DNA of 64,000 nt from Buddleja alternifolia. Its lineage: Eukaryota > Streptophyta > Magnoliopsida > Lamiales > Scrophulariaceae. Positions 1 to 10,873 of the stretch are shown here, piece after piece (within the stretch, counting starts at the first letter, position 1; the number at the start of each line of letters is the position of its first letter). Under the pieces are notes generated by a model. That model was not told the origin of the DNA and did not search any database. It saw only the letters and a list, made by a program, of their open reading frames with translations. The DNA lies in assembly GCA_019426215.1 (NCBI GenBank), contig CM033402.1:26695102-26759101 (forward strand), written 5' to 3'. A program made the translations under genes and the position numbers.

Positions 1-88
1 AGCATTTAAATACCTCGACTTATTGTGAGCTTAGGCATATGGTCAAGTTATATGAGTTTGACTTCAAACCATGACTCTTACTTGACTG
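1..88 (+). mobile_element. Fragment of an LTR2-family copia LTR
   Basis: The block with gagtttgact and catgactcttactt matches the interior of the LTR2 copies near 9070-9110 and 34400-34440. Only this internal piece is present before the sequence switches to the coding remnant of element S1. The left part of the LTR lies outside the window or is lost. Confidence 0.45.
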
Positions 89-1329
89 GAACTAAAGCTG
101 TAACACATGAACTATCCTCTATAAGAGCAGGATCTTCTATAGATGTAGGAATAGAAATGTTGTGGGAAGAAATAAACTTACCCTGAGAACTTGTCTCAAA
201 AGCAACTTGAGCGCTTGGCTCAACGGCAACTTGAGCGCTTGGCTCAACAGCAACTTGAGCGCTTGGCAAGCAGCTTGACGCTTGCTTGTCCTGGTACGCT
301 TAAAGATCTTCTTTACATTTTCTCCTTCAACGAGCTTTAGCGTTTGAGCAGGAGGAGCGGCAGATGGTTCCTCAAAGTTTATTTGTTTAATAATCCCTTC
401 CATCTTACTATGCCTGATGAGGGGAATCTTTTCCTCTTCATCCTCATCAGTGTGCTCATCATCCTTTTAAGGAGAAGGAATGACTTGAGCCTTGGGCTTT
501 CTGGGAGCCCTCTTCTTTGTTGCAGCCGTACGCTTAACGGCTTCTTTTGGAATTGGATGCTCAGCTTCTTCATCTGACGCTTCGCGTACTTCCAGACGCT
601 CAGATAGTGGTCTAGCAGCACCAAAAACTTTGTGAGGATTGATTAGATTGTTCAGAATTCTTCTTCTCAGCATTTTAGTCTTGTTTAGTGGTTTGACCAG
701 ATGAGTAGACACAGTTTGATTTATACAATAGGTCACTCAAAATAAGCCCATAAGGTTTATTTGAGGCCCTTAAACCGTCTCTAAACCTTCCAAATACATA
801 CTCACTCCAGTTTATCTTGAGATTGAGGAGTATCGCCGTCATCATCTAAAATTGAACTGGGTTTACTTTATGAAAGGTACCCACTCGACATTCTATGATT
901 TTGCTGCAGAAATCAGCCATCAGTCGGTACTTGGAAGTGTTGTTTGTATGGTACTCCGTCATAAGCACTCATAGTCGTCCATGCGTTCTTGATTTGTTCT
1001 AAAGTAACACTGTGCAATGCCCCACCCTCATTTGGAAGATTGAAGTTCTTGGTAATGGAAGTAGCAGACAAAACAAATTCCTTTGGTGGCTCCTTCTTGG
1101 ATAGAGGAATGAGACAAGAGATAGACTTCTTGTCTTCGAAGAGTTTAGCAGTTTTCCAGAAGATGTCGACTTCCGTTGGAAACAGATAGGAATACTTAGT
1201 CAAGAATGTTTTGAGCCCAGCCTTGGTTACCATGTCCATCATATTAGTTAGATTGATCTGAGGTTGCTCATAAAGAAATTTCCAATCGACAACAAGGCCT
1301 TCAGTAACCTTGATGATAGGCTCGGCCAA
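89..1329 (-). pseudogene. Extra 3' ORF of S1, N-terminal half, decayed
   Basis: Starting at the ATG complementary to 1327-1329, the first 138 codons (1329-913) are open and begin MAEPIIKVTEGLVVDWKF. The frame then breaks and continues in pieces: a basic Lys/Arg/Pro/Ala-rich stretch at 736-467 and shorter pieces to about 137. A three-fold PSAQVAVE-type repeat is read near 273-202. The N-terminal part (a FLTKYSYLFP block, then an FNLP block) resembles, from memory, hypothetical proteins annotated in Lamiales genomes and linked to retroelements. It has no recognisable enzyme motif. Its place between pol and the missing 3' LTR corresponds to the env-like or extra ORF of Sireviruses. The C-terminal half of a related ORF survives in S2 (16089-18214). 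Function is unknown. Confidence 0.6.
202..273 (-). repeat. 24-bp tandem repeat, three copies
   Basis: Copies start at 202, 226 and 250, each beginning gcaacttgagcgcttgg. On the minus strand the unit encodes eight residues (PSAQVAVE), so it lengthens the extra ORF in frame. The unit contains the AGCGCTT motif common in the LTR1 family. Confidence 0.85.
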
Positions 1330-2193
1330 AGTAGAAACAGATTTCTTTTGCTGCCATTTTTAGTGAAAGAGATGAACTGGGATTTTCTTTTGCTTTCAGA
1401 GAGAGAGAGAGAGAGAGAGAGGGTAAAATTTGCAGAGTAAAGTAAATAATTTTCTGCAAACTTGTGTTTTAAGTGACACAGAAGGAAAATTTTGAAACTT
1501 GTGTTCTCTAGTCTCTATAGGATTTAGACACGTGTAAAGAGTTTCTTTTAATTTTAAATCTCAGCCATGAAAATATTAATTGCGGACGCGAGTTTTGTGT
1601 AAGAGAGAGAAGTTACATTTGGTAACTCCCATATATAATGATTTGACATCTGAGAGTTAAAATTTGAAAAACATTTGGGATTTTCAGAATGTAGTACACG
1701 CGCGTAATGGTACACTGACACGTACATAGACACGTGCTATTTCTGAACCACCATTTTGAAAAGTTTTGATTGCCCGCCAGTTTGATGTGATGGAAGCGTG
1801 TAGATAGAGTACAACATAGACTGTTGAGTCTATCCACTACTTCAAGAAGCTTGTAAAATTTATGCATGAGTTTTATAAACGATTTTATATTGAGTGTTGA
1901 ATGGAATTGGTTCAACGCTTAACAGATACCATTCGTTGTTAAATTTATATTGACGCTTGAAATTAAGATCCTTTTATATTTCAGCGTCAAGATATTGTGG
2001 ATAAATAATTCTGAGCGTTGATGATCATGCATATGAAAGTTTTTTGATCATTGACGCTTGAAATATGTTTCAAGTACAATTTTAAGGTTCCCCTTAAGTT
2101 TGATAACTTGTAACAACTTTTCAAAATCTTTTGGACATAAATAAAGTGGATTCCCCCTAAATTATATGTCTAATAAAATATGAAGTATAATGA
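1330..2193. other. S1 untranslated stretch between pol and extra ORF
   Basis: No supported coding. It holds a GA microsatellite at 1399-1422 just upstream, on the minus strand, of the extra-ORF start, and AT-rich sequence with several GCGTTGA/ACGCTTGA motifs. It could carry a splice acceptor or promoter for the extra ORF, but nothing decisive is visible. Confidence 0.5.
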
Positions 2194-3165
2194 TTAAGCG
2201 TTTAAGTCGATCATACCTAATTCACTTCTCAAAGTAAGAAATCGTTGTTCGTTGAGCACTTTGGTGAAGATATCTGCCAATTGTTTGTCAGATCCAATAA
2301 AATGCATTGAGATATCTTTCTTTTGAACATGGTCACGAAGAAAATGGTATCTAATGTCAATATGTTTGGTTCTGGAATGGACGGGGTTTTGAGTCATAGG
2401 TAGAGCGCTTTGGTTATCACATTGAATGGGGGTTGGACCTAGGATTATGCCATAATCTCTAAGTTATTGCCTCATCCATAACACTTGTGCACAACAACTT
2501 CCTGCAGCTACATACTCAGCTTCGGCTGTAGAGGTAGTTATGGATTGTTGTTTCTTACTATGCCATGAAACTAACCTATCACCTAGAAATTGACATGTAC
2601 CACTAGTACTCTTACGATCTATTTTGCAACCTGCAAAATCTGCATCTGAGTAACCAATTAGTTTAAAAGGAGAGTCCCTAGGATACCATAAGCCCACATT
2701 TTGTGTGCCTTTTAGGTATATAAGGATCTTCTTAACAGCAATTAAGTGTGGCTCTTTAAGATCGGCTTGAAACCGTGCACACATGCATACCGAAAACATA
2801 ATATCAGGTCTACTTGCAGTAAGATAAAGAAGTGATCCAATGATACCTCTATAATTAGTGATATCAATCTTCTTCCCACTTTCATCTTTATCTAACTTAA
2901 GCATTTGGCTTATTGGAATTTTTGAATATGATGCATTTTCCATACCAAATTTCTTAATCATATCTCTTGTATATTTAGCTTGGTTAATAAATATGTCATT
3001 CGGGAGTTGTTTAACTTATAATCCTAAGAAGAAAGCTAATTCATCCATCATGCTCATTTCAAATTGTTCTTTGAAAATTTCTCACACAGACGCTTATTAG
3101 TAGAGTCAAATATAAAATCATCAACATAAATTTGGACTAAGAGAATATCTTCATCATTGGTAATC
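2194..3165 (-). pseudogene. S1 pol C-terminus: end of RT and RNase H
   Basis: Minus-strand reading from 3165: a YVDD-type block (QIYVDDFIF), then 2961-2464 with the RT thumb and RNase H (GYSDADFAG, DRKSTSG, STAEAEYVAAG), and 2397-2194 with the final part (HIDIRYHFLRD, LADIFTK). These are standard Ty1/copia landmarks. The frame is broken between 2464 and 2397 and again near 3000-3100. At 3165/3166 the RT text joins directly to GAG-pre-integrase text, so the integrase core and most of the RT fingers and palm are deleted. Confidence 0.85.
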
Positions 3166-3800
3166 TTAAATAAAGTTGTATGGTTTCTTCTTAAAAGATG
3201 ATTTATCTTGTTTACCCATTTGACATGCATCACATAAGCGATTTTTCTGAAAGGAACCTTTAGGTAATCCCTCTACTAAATTTAGCGATATTAACTGAAA
3301 GATTGCCTTAAAGTTGAGGTGATTCATTTTTCTATGCCATAACCAACCCAATTCATTCCGACTCTTAGGAATAAAGCATGTGGAGTTGTTATCAATTGTA
3401 GAATCCCAATCCAGTAAATACACATTATTTGTTCTTTTTCCTCTTAATTTAGTAGAATTAGTCTTATCGTCGTTAACATAGCAACAGTCGCTTGAGAACT
3501 TGATTCAAAGCCTTTATCACAAAATTGACTAATGCTTAACAAATTATGGTTAAGACCCTTAACAAAATATACATCACTAAGCATGATGTTCCCCCTATGC
3601 ATGATACATATACCTTTGGTTTTACCTTTGGAGTTATCACCGAATATAACTTAAGGACCGTTGGTTGCACGATAGTTGACCAAGAGATATTTTGAGCCAG
3701 TCATGTGCCTTGATGACCCACTATCAATGTACCAAACTGAAGTATCGGTGTTGGCTCTAGGTACCTGCATTCAAAAGGTAGTTCTAATTCCTCTTAGGTA
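3166..3800 (-). pseudogene. S1 protease and GAG-pre-integrase remnant
   Basis: Read on the minus strand, about 3735-3700 gives the copia aspartic protease signature WYIDSGSSRHMTG, with the catalytic DSG still present. The 3423-3166 segment gives the GAG-pre-integrase domain (LGWLWHRKMNHLNF, then CDACQMGKQDKS), the HHCC-type zinc region before integrase. Stops separate the two parts. The domain ends at the deletion junction 3166/3165. Confidence 0.75.
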
Positions 3801-5675
3801 CCCATTTTGTCTTGGGTCCTTCAATGTTAGTTACTTTAGTTTGAATTAAAACTTTCGGAACCCATATTTGCCTTGTCTTCATTACGGGAAGATTAGCCTT
3901 CTTGGGTTTCGGCTTGTGTTATGTGTGCTTTTTAAGTGTATAGTAATACCCTCGATTATAATAGTAATCATAGTCATAATCATATTCATAATCATCATAA
4001 TATCAATAATATGATCTAGATCTTTGAGGATATTGACGCTGGTATTTCCTTGGCACTGGCTTAGGAGTCGCTTTTAGCGATTGACGCTTAGCGTTTGATT
4101 CACTTGTAGATGGTTTATCCTTAGCCTTTTGAGCGTTTGGATGAACCTTCTTCTATGAATCATTTGCTTTCGTCTACTCCTTATTACCTGAGTTGGCATT
4201 GACCTTCTCATTTGGCCTTTTACCATTGTCCTTGTGTTCATTCAGCGTTTGACTGTTTGAACTCTTCTCAACAAAGAATACACATTTTCCTTTGTTGGTT
4301 GCCGTAATTTAGACACTTTTGATTTTTGATCAAATTTATCACAACCTAAATCGGTCTTTTCATCAAAAAGTCTGGTTACCTCAGTCACATTATCTAGCTT
4401 TCTTGATGCTTTGGATAATGATGAGACAAGCTGCTCTGATTTGGCAAGTCTAGCAATCAGTTCAGCTTCTCTCTTGACTATTATATCAACATCACTTTTT
4501 AACTGGGTTATTTCACTCTCAAGCGATTAATTCTTCTCAATGCATTGTTGCTGAACTTGCAACTCTGCCTTGAGCGTCATTCTATCATTTGTGAGCGATG
4601 AAATGATATTGAAGTGATTTCGATGTACCTTAGCGGCATCTTGACAATCTTTATAATGTTCATTAACTTTGTTAAATAATTCATCATAAGAAAGAGGATG
4701 AGATAATTCAGTGTTTACCTTAGATGGCGAGTCATTAGACGCTTCTTCATCTCTTGCCATAAGACAAATTAACGCTGAGTTGCTTGTTGGCTCATCATCA
4801 CTGCTTTCATCTGATGATTCCAAATCCTCTTCAGGTGTGGAGAATGGTTCAGATTCCACTAGTAGACCTTGTTAGCGAAGGTTGCTTCTGAATTTATTTC
4901 TAACCGCATAGTCTTGCCTTGCAGGCTTAGACACATTTAGATAAGGGTAATTTACCTGGTAGTGCCCTGGTTTCCTGCAGTTATAACAAAGGTTAGTTTT
5001 CATTTTCTGTTCAGTTGATAACCTTTTGGAAACTACTGGCGTTGAGAGATTCTGAGTAGAGGACGGAGGCACTTAGTATGGAACTGTCGCTGGAGGCTGG
5101 AGGGCAGAATACACTAGTGCTTGATACCATAGCGCTGGTGCAGGAGGAGGAGTTTGGAATGAGGTCTATCTACTAGGGTTTCTCTTTTCGTATCTTAGAA
5201 ATTTCTTAAATTTCTTAACCAATAAAGCCATTTCCTTTTCCTCATTTGATTCTGTCGCTTTCATCTCACTGACTGAGTTTCCCTTGATCTTAGTCGTAGC
5301 TATTAGGGCTCTTGATTCAGTCGCTGACGTAGAAGTCGTTGTGTCACTGACTTGTCCTAGTTCAAACTCAAATGCCTTGAACTCTAAAAATACATGTTCC
5401 GGAGTTAAAGTTTCCAAAGTTTGTGATTATCTCATGCCAACCGTCTTAATCAAATACTTGCTTGGAAAACTTCTGAATATCTTGTTGACCATTTCCTTGT
5501 TCGTCAACTCCTTGTCCAGTGACGCTAACCTTGTAATGAGCATAGTGAATCTTGCGTCCAATTGTTCTAGCGTCTCATTGTTCTGCATCTTAAAATGCTA
5601 GAATCTTTGCATGGCTATAGAGAGCTTGTTCTCCTTCATCTGTGCTGAACCTTCACACACGATAGCCAACTTATC
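3800..5675 (-). pseudogene. S1 gag remnant
   Basis: Segments can be followed in parallel with S2 gag. 5675-5420 holds the C-terminal part of the UBN2 domain. 5417-5166 is a Ser/Thr/Glu-rich linker. 5072-4872 carries a zinc knuckle, CYNCRKPGHYQVNYP, in which the final Cys is Tyr. 4859-4527 is an acidic stretch rich in Ser and Glu that runs into a probable coiled coil. 4500-3800 continues with a Lys-rich tail. Frameshifts and stops are frequent. The gag N-terminus is missing beyond 5675. Confidence 0.75.
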
Positions 5676-6651
5676 AAAAATGAGGATGAACCATGTGTCT
5701 ATAAAAAAGTCAGTGGGAGCAAGATATCATTCCTGGTACTATACGTGGACGACATTCTACTTATAGGGAATGATATAGGTTTGCTAACTGCGGTTAAGAC
5801 ATGGCTTTCAAGCACATTCTCCATGAAAGACATAGGAGAAGCCACCTATGTCCTAGGAATTCGAATCTACAGGGATAGATTGAATAAGACAATAGGTCTC
5901 TCCCAAGCCCTCTACTTAGAAAAGTTCCTAAAGCGATTTGGGATGGAAAATTCTAAAAGAGGTCTTTTGCCCATGAGACATGGAATTCATCTCTCCAAAA
6001 AGTTGAGTCCTCAAGGTGAGGAAGATTGAAGAGAGATGAGTACCATCCCCTATGCCTCGGTAGTGAGAAGTCTCATGTACGCTATGTTATGCACGAGACC
6101 AGATCTTGCATACGCTGTGAGCATAGTAAGCAGGTTTCAAGCTAACCCAGGCAAAGAACATTGGATACCCGTGAAATCAATCTTAAAGTACTTGAGAAGA
6201 ACTAAAGATATAATCCTCACATATGGTGATGGAGAAATGAAAGTGGATGGTTATACTGATTCAGATTTCCAATCTGACATCGATGACCGAAAATCCACTT
6301 CTGGGTTCATATTCACTTTGTTCATATTCACTTTGAACGGTGGAGCAGTGTCTTGGAAAAGTTCCAAGCAAAGCACAACTGCAGATTCGACCACTGAAGC
6401 TGAATATATGGCAGCCAAGGAGGCTGTTTGGATAAAGAAGTTCATTACTGAACTTCAAGTTGTTCCTAGTATGGAGCTTGCGTTGCCACTATGGTGTGAC
6501 AACAACGGAGCCATTGCGCAAGCAAAGGAACCAAGGTCTCACAACAAATCCAAACACATAGAGAGGAGATCTCACATAATTTGAGAAATCATTGGAAGAC
6601 GCGACATCGTCGTGCAGAAAATAGCCACAACGAATAACGTAGCTGACCCAC
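5676..6651 (+). pseudogene. Copia RT-RNase H of element A (plus strand)
   Basis: Coding starts abruptly at the S1 junction with an EPCVYKK block, then LYVDDILLIGND (RT active site, near 5740-5770), the thumb, and RNase H (YTDSDFQSD, DRKSTSG, TTEAEYMAAKEAVW, then DNNGAIAQAKEPRSHNKS). A TGA at 6027-6029 and a TGA at 6582-6584 interrupt it. A small in-frame duplication (FIFTLFIFTL, near 6306-6335) sits in RNase H. The frame is split by solo LTR1 at 6652 and resumes at 8203, where VADPLTKPL is completed. The protein is closely related to the polyprotein of element D. Confidence 0.85.
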
Positions 6652-8197
6652 TGTTAGGAATTTCATGTTAGATGTTTTGATGATGACAATTAGGACTTTC
6701 TGTTAGACCCCAAAATATGTAAGTTTGTTTTCAGCTTTGAAGCGTTAGATTTGTAATAGGCTTTGTTTTAGTTTTTATTCTAGATTGTTAGGTTAAGTTG
6801 TCTCAGACTGAGTGTCTGATATGTTCTGAGTGAGTTTATCAGAAGTAAAGTTTGAAGACTCAAGCGCCTGAAGTCTGAATAAAGATGAAGATTCCAAGTG
6901 TCTAGAATGACCAGCTACATCAAGTGTCACCTTATAGGATAGAAGTGATTCAAGGATGAACAAGCGTCTATCAATGACTGATTTCACCTGAATTTATATC
7001 TAAGTCCAGAAGGATTTTAATGCAAATATTCTCAATGCATTAAGTGCCAACGGGCATTTAATTCAAATGCATTAAATGCTGATAAGAGCATTAAATGTGA
7101 TAAACACTTTCAGACGTACGGAGAAGCCACTTTATTAGACTGTCAACCTTTCATAGACTGCAGCACCAACTTTGTGCAGCAGATTTCCAGGAAAAAGGAC
7201 AAAAGTTTTTCACTCGCGGAAGTGCGACACACGAGCTCGTGCATGTGTCAAACGGACACTTTCTCCAAGAATGTCTATAAATAGGACTTCAACAACAAGC
7301 CAAATATACTATTGATTTCCAAGCCAAATTGCTGTTGCATTAAAGTCTCATTCCTTAAACTCTCAGAAAAGCCAGAATTTTCAAGAAAACATTCTCTTTG
7401 CTTTTCTTCAATTCCTGAGACAGTCAACGAATATCTCAAACATTCTTTTCAGAGAAACCCACATTACTATTGAGATATTCCTAGTTGTTTGAACTTGATC
7501 AAAATCAAACAAACCTTTTAGAGAAACCCCTATCCAAGCCTCGCGATCTGTGTGAAGTGGAAGTTGGATACTTGCAGTATTTTTGGGTGAAAGAAGCAAG
7601 GGGATTGAAGTGATTTGGAGCAAAAATCTGTGTGATCAAGGAGCTCAAGTCATCGACATCCATCTCTCCCTAATTTGAAGAAGATTCGGTGTGATTCTTT
7701 GAGAATCATTTTAGTGGATTGCCTCCAAGTGTTCAAAGAGAAGAAGGACGTAGTTGGGATTACACCACCCAACAAACCTTACAAATATTGTGTTCTTTAC
7801 TTTACATTCAGTTTTTCATATTGTCATATCATAAACTAATCAAGTAAAACTTAATCAAACACTAAGCAACTAAATACACTTTCTGTGACGCTAAAGCTTT
7901 CAAAAAGAAGACTACGAAAGTCATTCCGTTGTGCTAACACTGATTAAAGAAATTAACGCTTAAACCTACTTGGTTAAAGTACTCAATTCTTTAAGTCTAA
8001 GTTAACTTTCTAAAAATAGTCTTCATCAGACGCTTAGCCTAAGCGTCTATATTTCAAGTAAACGCTCAGTCAAGCGTCTACATCTCAAGCGTCCAAAACC
8101 ATTTTAATACGAAACTTTTTGAAGTTGGAAAAGACTTCGGGGTCTATTCAACCCCCCCCCCCTTCTAGACCCTTTCGTATGCCACTTGGGACTAACA
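6652..8197 (+). mobile_element. Solo LTR, family LTR1 (TSD CCCAC)
   Basis: The ends are TGTTAGGAATTTC and GGGACTAACA. The 5-bp target duplication CCCAC is seen at 6647-6651 and 8198-8202. Removing the LTR and one TSD restores the RNase H reading frame of element A. A TATA box (tctataaatagg, 7274-7285) marks the likely LTR promoter. A C-tract (about 13 C, near 8150-8162) precedes the ccctttcgtatgcc block shared by all LTR1 copies. Short GCG motifs (ACGCTTA, AAGCGTC) are dense at 8030-8100. No internal region is present, so it is a product of LTR-LTR recombination. Confidence 0.95.
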
Positions 8198-8202
8198 CCC
8201 AC

Positions 8203-8296
8203 TCACTAAGCCATTAGCGCAGGCGGTGCTAGAGCAACATCTTGAGAAGATGGGTATAAGATACCAAAGCGATTGGCATTAAGTGCAAGTGGGAGA
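8203..8296 (+). pseudogene. Element A: end of RNase H and polypurine tract
   Basis: This continues the reading frame interrupted by the solo LTR (TKPLAQAVLEQHLEKMG) to the end of pol. It is followed by the polypurine tract aagtgggagat at 8287-8296, directly abutting the LTR that begins TGTTAGG. That places the LTR at 8297 as the 3' LTR of A. Confidence 0.9.
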
Positions 8297-9949
8297 TTGT
8301 TAGGTATATGCCCTAAATGCCAATGAGGACAAATAGTTAGATTAGGGTATCTTATTATGTTGTACAAACTATTAAAATGATATTAATAACGGCATCTGTA
8401 TTTTGTTCATATAAATCTTTATGGCATCTAAATAAGTATTGAACATATAGTCCGTGTGAATAAAGGTTTGACTCTTTGCCCTTTATGGAATAAAGACGTG
8501 GCATGGAAAGAGTCTTACACCTTATCACTTAAAAGGGTTCGCAAGTCAAAGAATCTTAATTGGGCATTAAGATTTGACTTGTATGACACATGCTCTGACG
8601 ATGAGTGCCAGTCGAACACTATAGGGATAGTGGGAGCAAGTATCATAGATATGTCAATGGAATTGACATATTCGAACACGGCTCGTAGTAATCTTATCAC
8701 ATGGGTATTTACTCAGTGACTGTCAAAGATTGGATTACTGATCGTAATAGTATGTGTAAGCCTTAGACCTGAGGGTTCATGATCAATGTCCTTATATTAT
8801 TGGATCTGTTACCAGAGTAGTTAGGCCCATATCACCCGTCGGTGGGGTCGACCTCGAAGTGCGATATCAATGAGACAAGTAGCAGTTGATCAGTGATCGC
8901 CAAGATGGGATTCACTGTCTCGATAGTAAATGAGTAAGTATCATGTGCGATTATAGGCTAATGAAATTATAAAGTCTTTGGCCAAAGCATAACAACTAAC
9001 TCATGTGGGACACTGAGGGTAGTTTAGTAATTTCATTATGCTATAATCTAATGCACAGTATCAAGTTTAGTGAGTTTGACATTTTTCATGACTCTCACTT
9101 GATCGGGATACGTCAGTGAAGGGCTTATACTCATACGGAATTTATGACCAAGAGGTTCGTAAAATGATTCATTTCGTACTCAATTGGGTTACGATGTGAG
9201 TCCGCGGGACTGGCTACGTGACACTCACATCCTTAGATAATTCCTCCCATTGCTAATTGAGACGAACCTAAAGAGTCGCGCTATAGGAAACGAACGGGAT
9301 GTATCCTTTTATGTAAATCTTTTAGAAAAAACTAAATGGACTGATTGATTTAATTAGATTAAATCAACTAATTAAATATTTAATTGAATTAGATTAAATT
9401 AAATTATTTAATTAGTATATTAATTAAAAGGAATTAATTAATAGTATATATTATATTTAAATTGGATTTAAATTAAATATATACAGATGGGCTAGAAATT
9501 AGACAAGCCAATTAAAAGCCCACCCACTCCAAGGAAGCCCTAGGAGGGGCGGCCACTTAGGGTTGGAGTAGCCTCCAACTTGTTCCACAAGCTAGTTGAG
9601 TTTAAAAGGACTCTTATAGTGGAACAAACCCTAAAAAAAAGAAAAAAGAAACACAACACAAACGGAAAAAAAACTCTCTCCCCTCTCTCCTCTCTAGCCG
9701 TCCACTACTACAAAGAAGGGGGAGTTTCGGGATCTTTGGAAGGCTCGTTTCGCGTGAAGCTTTAGAGACAGGAGCCCTTGGAGGATTGTTGTTCTGTAGA
9801 ATCAGTAAACGAATCAAAAAGGTATTTTTATTCATTCTAATTTTCGCAAAACCCATTAAAAATCATCAGATCTATTTTTGTGATCTGCCGGTAGGAATCC
9901 ACGAATCTTCCGCTGCAATTCTCTATTTTCATGTATAGGATTCCTAACA
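8297..9949 (+). mobile_element. LTR2-family copia LTR shared by elements A and B
   Basis: The ends are TGTTAGGTATATGCCC and TTCCTAACA. It has a polypurine tract on its left (3' LTR context) and a tRNA-Met primer site on its right (5' LTR context). Related LTRs lie at 28141-29828 (minus) and 33577-35310 (plus). The 9330-9480 part is very AT-rich, built of ATTAATTAA-type runs. A CT-rich stretch at about 9675-9700 lies in the likely R/U5 part. Confidence 0.9.
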
Positions 9950-9950
9950 G

Positions 9951-9963
9951 TGGTATTAGAGCC
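9951..9963 (+). other. Primer binding site, initiator tRNA-Met
   Basis: TGGTATTAGAGCC lies one base after the LTR end. It matches the 3' end complement of plant initiator tRNA-Met (TGGTATCAGAGC) with one change. Confidence 0.85.
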
Positions 9964-10868
9964 GACTTAAACGGATCTGATGATTTTTGCATTTAAGATT
10001 ATGTTGGTTAAATTGGATTTTTAAAATTTGATTTTATATGTTTGATATTCGATGTTAAATTTGAAATTTTGAAAATATTCATCGCCTTGAAATTGTCGCA
10101 CGAATACATGTTTCTTGGCCGCCGGCAACGGCGAATAGGGGTGGCACCACCGTGTGTTTTTGAAGCACATGTGAGCACCACCGCTGCTCGTGTAATTAGA
10201 AAAACAAAAAAAAATGGGAAAAGGGTACCACGGCGACGGAACTAGGGCGGCATCAGCCTCCCTAGGCGTGTTCGGCTCAGCCCAGCACGCAACGGGCACT
10301 GGGCCCGGCTCAGTATATTAATGTGTATATATATATATTTTTATATTTTTAATATTTAAATATATATATATATAAATTAATAAATATTAGGGTTTGACCC
10401 TAATAGACAAATTCGACCCGTGATTTGTCAAAACCCCTTTTTCCTAAAATGTTTTTCTTAATATTAAATTGGATTTAATTAAGTTAAAATTGGATTTGAC
10501 TTTAATATTAAATTGGATTTAATAATATCTTAAATTAAATTGGATTTTTATTTATGATTTGCGACTAAATAAATAGGATTTATTTTAGGTTGATTATATT
10601 TTTTCAAAATAAATTAGGAATAAGTTTGACTTATTTCCTAAATAATAAATTGAAATTAAAATTCATCTTTTCTAATTAAATTATATTTAATCGGTTTTTG
10701 AATTTCTTTTCGATTTTAAACTCAAAACCAACATAAACTTAAATAGTTTTCTTACATGCCTTGATGTATGTTGTGGTGGATGCTTCCATGGACTTAGGGT
10801 TATACCACTTTATTATTATCTGGGTTGTATTGGGCAATTGCCCCCTAGTTAATTTTGGTAGTATGATG
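9964..10868 (+). other. Element B leader, first part
   Basis: Untranslated leader between the primer site and the nested solo LTR. It contains a GC-rich patch at 10110-10310 (gccgccggcaacggcg, cacggcgacgg), an AT microsatellite near 10325-10375 and long AT-rich runs. I see no convincing coding here. Confidence 0.6.
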
Positions 10869-10873
10869 TATAG

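Larger units (their letters stand above)
89..5675 (-). mobile_element. Truncated Sirevirus-like Ty1/copia element S1
   Basis: Read on the minus strand, the order is gag (5675 to about 3800), protease and GAG-pre-integrase (about 3800-3166), RT C-terminus and RNase H (3165-2194), an untranslated stretch, then an extra ORF (1329-89). A large UBN2-type gag with an acidic coiled region and an added ORF after pol is characteristic of the Sirevirus/SIRE lineage. The gag 5' end is cut at 5675, where homology to S2 (near 20675) stops and plus-strand RT coding of element A begins. No LTR of S1 is left: the 3' end stops at the LTR2 fragment at 1-88. Many stops and frameshifts show that it is dead. Confidence 0.8.
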
